NCBI GenBank assembly: GCA_016188575.1
Contig: JACPHN010000090.1
Coordinates: 1-23,031, forward strand
DNA from: Candidatus Schekmanbacteria bacterium
GTDB taxonomy: Bacteria > CSSED10-310 > JACPHN01
Length of the DNA stretch: 23,031 nt
Reading direction: 5' to 3'
Within the stretch, counting starts at the first letter, position 1; each line of letters opens with the position of its first letter. This document shows, in pieces, positions 14,917-21,602 of this stretch. A program made the position numbers and the translations under genes. Below the pieces are notes generated by a model. The model did no database searches. It worked only from the letters and a program-made list of their open reading frames with translations, and was not told where the DNA came from.

Positions 14917-17016
14917 ATGTCTCTCCCCACCAACCGACGCACTGCTGCCTTCTGCCGCTGGTCCGACCCACCCGCCAGTGACCAGGTGCGGGCACGGCGT
15001 GAGCCACATAGCTCCGCCGCGGCGGTGTCGGTGCTGCTCATCCTGGCCTGGGCTGCCGTTGCCGGCGCGGGGCCCGAAAACCCTCACAGTGTCCCGCTGC
15101 CGGTGATTGTCTCACTGCGCGCAGAATACCTGGCGTACTCATTCGACCTGCTTGCTGCCTACGCCGAGCGCAACCTGGAAGGCGAGGTCGCGGCTGCGGA
15201 GCCTACCGCCGCCGGCGGGGAGCTCGCGCGCTTCTCCGCCGAATCCGGCACGGTCGACGCCACCCGGTGGCGCCTTGACCTGTATGGGAAGGTGGCGTGG
15301 AAGCGTCCGCCTGAGCCCGATCTCACCTTCGATCAGATGGTCGTCGATCTCAAGTCAGGCGCCGCGACGGGTTGGAGATATGGCAAGCGGCTGGACAAGA
15401 TCGAGTTTGAGGCATTTCAGGCCGGGATCCAGGCCACCGCAGAAAATGAGGGTGCGGCGCGTCGGCGAGCGCCTCAGGCGCCCGGCCAGCGCCTTGGTTA
15501 CCTGCAGGTGGAAGGGTCCTTCGCGATGGTCACCGCGACGTCGCTGGCAATCCAGGTAGGTGGCGAGATCAACGCCACGGATGCCACCGTGTGGGTCGAG
15601 GGGACGCCGATGACGACCTTGGATCGCTTCCGCTTTCGCTCGACGGAGGCGGCGCAACTTCGCGGGTGGGGGCTCGAGGGGTTGCGCCTGAGCACGGCAT
15701 CGGGGCTTTATCTTGGGGGCGCTTACGGCATCGGTCGCAGGCATGCCGGCACCGAAGGGCGCCTGCGTTTTCGCTATGAGGAATACGGATTCCTGGGGGC
15801 GCGCGTCGGTGACGATCGCAAGCTCGGTCTCGGTGGCGACTGGCATCTGGTCACGGTGCCGCCGGGCGAGCTGCGCCTCATACTGGACGCCGACACGGCG
15901 CAGGACCGGCAGCTCTCTGCGCGCCTCACCCAATCGTGGAGCGGTCCCAGGTCAGGGTCGGTGAACGTTGAATTCGGCAGCTTACGACAGGGAGGCCGCG
16001 ACGATCCCGTCTATCTGCTTGTGGAGCAAAACTCCGCATGGCCAGGCGGCGGCAGCGATTACCTGAGCTTGCGCGCCACCAGTCAGGAGCGGACTCTGTG
16101 GCGCACGGACTGGCGCGTTCCCCTAGGCCGTGTGGCACACGTCTACCTCCGGGGAGATGGCCAGACGGACCCGGGGGATGCGGATGGCCGCGGGCGGGTG
16201 CGACGCGGACGAGGCGAGCTTGGTGTGTCCTTTGCCATCGGACCGCTCGACCTCGTGCCGGGCGTGAGCTACGAGCGCGACGGCGCTCAGCAGCGCACCG
16301 TTCAACAGCCCGTGCTGGCGTCGGAGTGGCGGCCGCCGGCGTTGGCAGGCGGCGCTACCTTGCTGGTGACGGAGCGGCTCGCGCTACGCCGCGAAAGGTC
16401 GTCCGGCGGCGCCCAGCCGGTCCGCCAGACATGGCAGTCCGACCTGGGGTGGGAGCTGCGGCTTTCGCCCGTCGCGCTTACGCACCGCCTGGCCGTGCGG
16501 CTGGGCGCGCGCGCGGCACACCTGTGGAGAAGCGCTGCGAGCTCCTACTTGACCTACGGCGACACCGCCGAGCTGCGCTTTCGGCCGCGACTGGACAGCG
16601 CGGCGGAGCTCGGCCTCGCCATCGTCTGGGAAGGGCAGCGGGATGGTCGCCGGCCGCACCTTTCAGCGGGCGACACCCGCCGCATCGCACGACTCCTCGC
16701 GCACCTGCCGGCGCCGGTGTCGGCGCCGCAGTCTGGACTGGCACCCCCGACGCGGGACGTTACGGCATGGGCCACCTTCGACTTCGACCTCGACGCGTCG
16801 ACGCCTATCGCCGTCGAGCTGTTCGGCAGCGTTCCCTTTGCCGCGGTCTGGTCCGTCGCCGTTGAAGGCGGCTATCAGTTCCAGTACAGTAGCTGGAGAA
16901 ATGGTGCCCTCTCCATCTCGCGGGACATCCGGCGCGCCGAGCTCCGATGGACGTGGCGACCGTTTACGCAGGAAGTCCTGTTCGAGGTCGTGCCGAAACT
17001 GTGGTGGGGATTGTAG
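14917..17016 (+). CDS. predicted outer-membrane beta-barrel protein (possibly LptD/OstA-like)
   Basis: 699 residues. A hydrophobic export signal (about 33-50, AAVSVLLILAWAAVAGAG) lies unusually far from the N-terminus. An alternative GTG at 14986 would give a normal 29-residue signal peptide but has no clear Shine-Dalgarno, while ATG 14917 has AAGG 10 nt upstream. The N-terminal 200 residues are beta-rich (DLYGKVAW, MVVDLKSGAATGWRYGKR, YLQVEGSFAMV) like an OstA-type periplasmic domain. The remainder shows amphipathic strands typical of an outer-membrane barrel, ending FEVVPKLWWGL. Similarity to LptD is a guess from this layout; it could be another porin-like barrel. The kinase gene begins directly at its stop codon, so the two are expected to be translated together. 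Several Ser/Thr-rich loops exist but no phosphorylation site can be named. Confidence 0.75.
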   Translation: MSLPTNRRTAAFCRWSDPPASDQVRARREPHSSAAAVSVLLILAWAAVAGAGPENPHSVPLPVIVSLRAEYLAYSFDLLAAYAERNLEGEVAAAEPTAAGGELARFSAESGTVDATRWRLDLYGKVAWKRPPEPDLTFDQMVVDLKSGAATGWRYGKRLDKIEFEAFQAGIQATAENEGAARRRAPQAPGQRLGYLQVEGSFAMVTATSLAIQVGGEINATDATVWVEGTPMTTLDRFRFRSTEAAQLRGWGLEGLRLSTASGLYLGGAYGIGRRHAGTEGRLRFRYEEYGFLGARVGDDRKLGLGGDWHLVTVPPGELRLILDADTAQDRQLSARLTQSWSGPRSGSVNVEFGSLRQGGRDDPVYLLVEQNSAWPGGGSDYLSLRATSQERTLWRTDWRVPLGRVAHVYLRGDGQTDPGDADGRGRVRRGRGELGVSFAIGPLDLVPGVSYERDGAQQRTVQQPVLASEWRPPALAGGATLLVTERLALRRERSSGGAQPVRQTWQSDLGWELRLSPVALTHRLAVRLGARAAHLWRSAASSYLTYGDTAELRFRPRLDSAAELGLAIVWEGQRDGRRPHLSAGDTRRIARLLAHLPAPVSAPQSGLAPPTRDVTAWATFDFDLDASTPIAVELFGSVPFAAVWSVAVEGGYQFQYSSWRNGALSISRDIRRAELRWTWRPFTQEVLFEVVPKLWWGL

Positions 17017-19140
17017 GTGGAGCATAGGAATCCACAGAAACGCGGCTGCCCGCAATGCGGCGCTCCCAATCCGGAGCGGAACAAGTTTTGCGGTACGTGC
17101 GGGTCGCTGCTGGTGGCAACCGCGGATGAGGTCAATGCCGCGGAGACGACTGATGAGTCGCTCGGGCAAGCTCGTAACCAGGGCCGCGGGTTTTCCTCCG
17201 ATGCCGGCTCCGACTGCATCGACAAGGGCGTCATCATCGCGGAGCGCTACGAGATCCAGGCGGAGCTTGCCGTCGGCGCGATGGGCCGCATCTATCGCGC
17301 CTGGGATGGGTTGATCGGCCGCGACGTGGCAATCAAAATGCTCCGACTCGATCGCGGCAAGCGCACGGCGAAGGAAACCACGGAACGCTTCTACCGGGAG
17401 GCGCACGCGGCGGGAAAGTTGGCTCACCCGAGCATCGTCACCTGCTTCGATGTCGGGAGATTTCGCAACACGCACTACTTGGTGTTGGAATATATCCGTG
17501 GCCGGACCTTGTCCGACGTGCTCGAGGACCGCGGCAAGCCGTTTCCGTTCGCCGAAGCCTGCGAGATCATCGCCCCAATCCTGTCGGCCCTGGAGCATGC
17601 GCATGCGCGGGGGATCATCCATCGCGATATCAAGCCGGCCAACCTCATGATTTCGACCGACGGCGAGGTCAAGATCACGGATTTCGGTATCGCCAAGCAT
17701 CTTGCCGCCGACACCTTGACGCAGGATGGAGTAGTCCTGGGGACACCGTATTATATGGCTCCCGAGCAGGTTCGGGCCGAGCCGCTTGACGGGCGGGCCG
17801 ACATCTTTGGGGTTGGGTGCGTTTTCTACGAGCTCATCACCGGGGTCAAGCCCTTCCCGGGGCGAACGATCTCGTCAGTGATCTACAAGATTCTCCACCT
17901 TGCACCCGTGCTGCCGACGCGTTTGAACCCGTCGCTTCCCGCGACAGCGGACGACATCGTTTTGCGCGCCGTGGCGAAGCAAAAAGAGGACCGCTACGCG
18001 GCCGCCGGCGATTTTCGGACGGCGGTGCTTGCGGCTATCGGCAAGGAAGCGGGCGGCTCGACGGCGAATCCGCCGGAGCGTCCACCGGACCAGGGAGAGC
18101 GCACGCAGGCGTTCACCAAAGAGACTATGCCGTCGATTCGCCGGCCCAGCGCCGAGGAAATCGAGGCGATTCTCCTTGGCGCCGCGCCAGGGGCCGGCGC
18201 TCGCCCCTCCGAGCACCGACAGGGCAGCACGGCGCCGCCTCCGGACGACGACAGCTCGACGCGCCGCGCTTCGGCCAGCGATGCCACCGGTGCGGGCTTG
18301 CTTCCCGCGCTGTCGCCGGCCGGGGCGCACCAGCAACTGCGGCCCGAGACGCGGATGGAACCGGGTGGCAATGAACGGCGCGACAGGATGATCGTCGTCG
18401 AGCCCGAGGCGGCGTCGATCTGGGCCGCGCCGGTGCCCCGGTGGCTTGCCTTTACTCTTGGTGTCCTCGCGCTACTTTCCGTCAGCACTGCAATCGTCGT
18501 CGGACTGCACCAGAGACAGGTCGCCATGAGCAAGCGCCGCGCCCCGGCACGGTTTGCCGCGGTGGCACCCGCCGCCACTCCCGCCTCGCCGCTGGCGACT
18601 CCCGGCTCGGGCGCCGCCGCTGGCACTGCCGACGGCGGCGCAACGCCGGTTGAGACTGCTGGTCGTGACGCACCGCCGCAGCCGCTCGCGGGCAACCAAG
18701 CGGCGATCGCGGCGGGAAGCCTGGCGGTCGAGGTGCACCCGGCGGGAATTGTGACTGTGGATGGGCACAAGGTCGGGCGCGCGGAACCGACGCTCGTGAT
18801 TTCACTCGCTCCGGGCTTTTACCAGGTCAAGGTCGCCATTCCCGGTTTTGCCGACGTGTCCAGGACGGTGACGATCGAGGCCGGCAAGGTCACACCTTTC
18901 ACGCACGAGTTCGACCCGGTCGGGCGGCTGATGGTGACGTCACGCCCCGCCGGTGAGCTCTGGATCGATGGTAAGCGCAAGGGGGAGCTGAACACCCGAT
19001 GGTCTTTCTTCCTGACGCCGGGCCCACACCAGGTCACCGTGAAGAGGAGATTTCGCAGCGAGGAAAAGACGGTGGAGGTTGAGGCGTACAAGACCGTGAA
19101 GGCCGAGTTTGCGCTCGCGCGCCTGCGCGCGGGATCTTGA
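17017..19140 (+). CDS. membrane Ser/Thr protein kinase with zinc ribbon and two PEGA domains
   Basis: 707 residues, Hanks-type kinase. An N-terminal zinc ribbon has Cys11, 14, 25 and 28. The kinase domain (about 78-345) has Lys107 in VAIKML, HRDIKPANL (202-210) with catalytic Asp204, metal Asp222 in TDFGIAK, and a conserved GTPYYMAPEQ activation-loop end, so it should be active. The glycine loop reads LAVGAMGRIY, with the first Gly replaced by Ala. A Pro/Ser linker (350-470) leads to one transmembrane helix (476-497), then an Ala/Pro-rich stretch and two PEGA domains outside the membrane (about 568-632 and 636-700). PEGA repeats often sense or bind envelope material. The GTG start follows the barrel stop without a gap. 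Zinc-ribbon PEGA kinases are common in Myxococcota. Substrates are unknown. Confidence 0.93.
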   Translation: MEHRNPQKRGCPQCGAPNPERNKFCGTCGSLLVATADEVNAAETTDESLGQARNQGRGFSSDAGSDCIDKGVIIAERYEIQAELAVGAMGRIYRAWDGLIGRDVAIKMLRLDRGKRTAKETTERFYREAHAAGKLAHPSIVTCFDVGRFRNTHYLVLEYIRGRTLSDVLEDRGKPFPFAEACEIIAPILSALEHAHARGIIHRDIKPANLMISTDGEVKITDFGIAKHLAADTLTQDGVVLGTPYYMAPEQVRAEPLDGRADIFGVGCVFYELITGVKPFPGRTISSVIYKILHLAPVLPTRLNPSLPATADDIVLRAVAKQKEDRYAAAGDFRTAVLAAIGKEAGGSTANPPERPPDQGERTQAFTKETMPSIRRPSAEEIEAILLGAAPGAGARPSEHRQGSTAPPPDDDSSTRRASASDATGAGLLPALSPAGAHQQLRPETRMEPGGNERRDRMIVVEPEAASIWAAPVPRWLAFTLGVLALLSVSTAIVVGLHQRQVAMSKRRAPARFAAVAPAATPASPLATPGSGAAAGTADGGATPVETAGRDAPPQPLAGNQAAIAAGSLAVEVHPAGIVTVDGHKVGRAEPTLVISLAPGFYQVKVAIPGFADVSRTVTIEAGKVTPFTHEFDPVGRLMVTSRPAGELWIDGKRKGELNTRWSFFLTPGPHQVTVKRRFRSEEKTVEVEAYKTVKAEFALARLRAGS

Positions 19141-19174
19141 CAGCGCGGCCAGCGTCGGTTATCATGAGCTCATC

Positions 19175-19258
19175 GCCGAAGTGGTGGAACTGGCAGACAC
19201 GCCATCTTGAGGGGGTGGTGGGGGAAACCCCGTGGGAGTTCAAGTCTCCCCTTCGGCA
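19175..19258 (+). tRNA. tRNA-Leu(GAG)
   Basis: Acceptor GCCGAAG (19175-19181) pairs with CTTCGGC (19251-19257), with discriminator A at 19258. The anticodon stem CCATC/GGTGG encloses loop TTGAGGG, giving anticodon GAG (19209-19211), which reads CTC/CTT. A long variable arm (GGGGAAACCCC) marks a class II tRNA, and the T arm GGGAG-TTCAAGT-CTCCC is standard. The 3' CCA is not encoded. It lies 34 bp after the kinase gene and directly before the transposase wreckage. Confidence 0.95.
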
Positions 19259-19563
19259 TGCAGAGCCGCGCGGCGCCGGCGGGACTTGGTCCCGGGCAGT
19301 CGGACCGGTTGCCGCGCAGCAGTGCGAAGGTGAGGGGGCGGCGCCATGCGACCGCTCCCGAGGATGGGCGGAGATGAACCCGAAGATGGTTGGTTTCTGC
19401 CACTGAACGTGCGACACGCGATTTTCAAAGCCCTCCTGCCCCCCTTTCGCGCGCCGGCACCGGCGGACAGCCACGGCTGGCTACGAGCCACGGCTATGCA
19501 CGTGACGTGGCTCTTGGCCCAAAGGAGTTGGTTCTGTGACCTCGTCCAAGGTGCGAAGGAGCT
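19259..19563. other. gene-free stretch between tRNA-Leu and IS66 remnant
   Basis: Only short overlapping frames rich in Arg, Pro and Gly are present, with no motif or ribosome binding site. No direct repeat of the tRNA 3' end is found that would mark an integration site. The segment probably holds eroded IS66 sequence further upstream of the recognisable part. Confidence 0.4.
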
Positions 19564-19708
19564 CCGCTGTTCTACCAGGCGGCCAACGGTGCGCACGTGG
19601 GAGATGATGTGCTGATCAGTCTCATCCATACCGCCGAGCTGGGGGGATCAACCCCTTGGACTACCTGGTAGCGGCACATCGCCACGCCGGCGCCGTCGCC
19701 CGCCGGGG
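19564..19708 (+). pseudogene. IS66-family transposase, C-terminal fragment (copy A)
   Basis: Translation gives PLFYQAANGAHVGDD...LISLIHTAEL and, after a one-base shift in a G-run near 19641-19646, GINPLDYLVAAHRH. This is the C-terminal signature of IS66 TnpC (ALFYK...GAHVGD...SLIHTAELCGxNPxDYL). No start or catalytic part precedes it. It is the end of an earlier insertion that has lost its front. Confidence 0.75.
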
Positions 19709-19717
19709 TGGGCGATC

Positions 19718-20740
19718 AGAATTACGACGAAACGGCGGCCGCGATGATCGCGCTCTTGAAGTAGGGGTGTGGGTTGCCCTTCCACCGCATCCGGCGACTG
19801 GAGGCGGAGCTGGAAATGCCACTGCCGGCCGCCACCCGATGGGAAGTCTTCAAAGAGGCGGCCGAGGCGTTCACGGAGGTGTGGATGGCGCTCGTCGCCG
19901 CGGTCGCCGCCGGCGAGGTGATCTACATCGACGACACCCAAGCCAGCGTGCTCGGGCTGAGCGAAGAGCTCCACCACAAGGTCGCCGAGGGCCAGGCCAC
20001 GCGCACCGGGATCTTCACGTGGGGGTGATTTTCACGCTTCCGGGGCGGAAGATCGCCATGTTCTTCACAGGGCGCCGGCATGCCGGCAAGAAACCACGCC
20101 GAGCTGCTCGTAAAGCGCGCGCCGGACCTGCCGCCGCCGATCCAAAATTGTGACGCGCTGTCGCGCAACAGCTCGCGGGACTTCAAAACCACTCTGGCAA
20201 ACTGCCTGGCACGCGCGCGACGACCTTGCGGTGACCTCGTCGAGAGCTTTCTCGCGGCCGTCGCCTACGTGGTGGAAGCACCCAGCCAGGTGTACGAGCG
20301 CGAAGCGGAGACGCGCCGTCTGGTCTGTCGCCGGAGAAACGCCTGGCCTTCATCGGCAAAAGAGCGGTCCGGTGATGGAAGGGCTGAAGACCTGGCTCGG
20401 GGCGCAATTTTCCGAACGGAAAGTCGAACCCGCTTCCCCGCTCGGGCACGCCATCCGCTACCTGTAGAGGCATTGGGAGCCCCTGACCCGATTTGCGTGC
20501 CCGGCGCCCCGTTGGACAACAACGGGTGTGAAAGAGCGCTGAAAGTCGTCGTCCTACACCGCAAGAACGCGCTGTTCTACAAGACCGAAAGGAGCGCTCA
20601 TGTCGGTGACGTGTTCATGGGCCTGATCCACACCGCCGAGCTGTGCGGGGTCAACCCGTCCGCGTATCTGGTAGACGTGCACCGGCATCGCGACGCCGCC
20701 CGGAACCGCCCACAAACAACCGAAGAGAGCCGCCGCTTGA
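19718..20740 (+). pseudogene. IS66-family transposase, frameshifted pseudogene (copy B)
   Basis: The segment follows an IS66 TnpC transposase from its middle to near its end: NYDETAAAMIALLK, PFHRIRRLEAELEMPLPAATRWEV, GEVIYIDDTQASVLGLSEE, RTGIFT, GRKIAMFFTGRRHAGK, DLPPPIQNCDALSRN, LKTWLGAQFSERKVEP, GAPLDNNGCERALK, HRKNALFYKTERSAHVGD, LIHTAELCGVNPSAYL. The reading passes through all three frames (1 to 0 near 20020, 0 to 1 near 20088, 1 to 0 near 20310, 0 to 2 near 20355, 2 to 1 near 20490) and has nonsense codons TAG 19762 and TAG 20465. It is certainly inactive. The N-terminal zinc-finger part is missing, and no terminal inverted repeats or tnpA/tnpB partners are seen. It repeats the C-terminal region of copy A. 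Confidence 0.88.
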
Positions 20741-21306
20741 AATACCTACCCCTGAAAGAGGTGAGGTGGGGGGCCGCACGCCACGCGCGTTGCGCTCGCC
20801 ATGGCATAAACAACATTCCGGCGACGCCCAAGTGCGGCCGGTCGGGCCCAGCGAGTGGCTGTCGCCGGCGGTCTACCTTGCCGAGGGTGCAAGGTTTGCT
20901 TGCGGGGGGTGCGGCGGGGGAGCGCGGCGGGTGGCGGCGAAAGGCGATAGCTGCGCCATCGTGGAGGGGGAAAAAGGGCGCGCCTGGGTGCAACGTTTGC
21001 TTGCGCAAGCGGCTACAGATGCTTGCGTCTTGACAAGCTCGCGCGGGCGGGCGATGCTGAGGTGCAGTCGTGTCGGCGGCCCGCCGCCGCGGCGAATGGT
21101 GGCGGCGGGCGAGAAACCAGGCCCACGAGCTCGAGATGGCGGTCGCAATTCAGGAAAGCTGGCCCGAGACCCCGTTCGTACCGCGTCACCGGCGGCCGGA
21201 TCGGTTTGCCGTGCTGCTGCCGGTGCCGCGGCACGAAGACCGATCGGGCTGCAGCGGGCACGCGAGTGGCGACGCGCGCGCTACTGAGCCGTGGCACGAC
21301 GATTGC

Positions 21307-21330
21307 TTCCTTCCTTCCTTCCTTCCTTCC
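21307..21330. repeat. (TTCC)6 tetranucleotide repeat
   Basis: Six perfect TTCC units in a row, followed by GGGG. Tetranucleotide tracts can change length by slipped-strand mispairing, but this one lies outside any credible gene and about 270 bp before the next start. Confidence 0.8.
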
Positions 21331-21460
21331 GGGGACCCGGCGGCCGGCGCGGCACGCCGCGCGCGTCTGAGCTGACACCAGCCGGGCCGCCGGAGCCCGA
21401 ATGTCCTCGCGGCCGCGGCTCCGCTGCGGAAGGCGCATCACGAAGACCCCCCACGTCACC

Positions 21461-21480
21461 TCCCCCCGCTAGCGGGAGGA
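21461..21480. promoter_or_regulatory. 20-bp near-palindrome, possible operator
   Basis: TCCCCCCGCTAGCGGGAGGA is an inverted repeat around CTAG with a single mismatch, centred 132 bp before the PKD gene start. It could be a protein-binding site or a small hairpin. No regulator family can be named. Confidence 0.3.
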
Positions 21481-21515
21481 CGGACGCACCTCCTCCTCCT
21501 GTCGGAAGACTCCCA

Positions 21516-21551
21516 CCCGCCGCGCGGCGTTGCCGCCCGCACGGGTTTTTT
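21516..21551 (+). terminator. hairpin with T6 tail in the leader of the PKD gene
   Basis: GCGGC-GTT-GCCGC (21524-21536), flanked by CCCG/CGGG, is followed by TTTTTT (21546-21551). It resembles a weak intrinsic terminator or attenuator about 50 nt before the start codon at 21603. The distance between hairpin and T-run is longer than ideal. Confidence 0.3.
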
Positions 21552-21591
21552 CATCGCTGTGCCGACCTTCGTCGACCCCAACGCCCGCTCC

Positions 21592-21596
21592 GGAGG
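21592..21596 (+). promoter_or_regulatory. ribosome binding site GGAGG setting the PKD gene start
   Basis: GGAGG lies 6 nt before ATG 21603. This is what decides the start, because the export signal lies unusually far inside the protein and a later start might otherwise be preferred. Confidence 0.7.
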
Positions 21597-21602
21597 ATTG
21601 CC

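Larger units (their letters stand above)
20741..21602. other. long gene-free, GC-rich stretch before the PKD gene
   Basis: About 860 bp with no convincing gene. All frames are Arg/Gly/Ala-rich and lack Shine-Dalgarno sites or motifs. It includes a (TTCC)6 tract, a 20-bp near-palindrome at 21461-21480, and a hairpin followed by T6 at 21516-21551. The right part should hold the promoter and leader of the gene at 21603. Confidence 0.45.

Noticed and set aside
16038-16865. 275-residue second plus-strand frame inside the barrel gene
   Set aside because: Arg/Ala-rich out-of-frame translation. The barrel frame is continuous and has an export signal.
19259-21600. Direct repeat of the tRNA-Leu 3' end as an attachment site
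   Set aside because: No second copy of the T-arm/acceptor 3' sequence was found downstream within the window.
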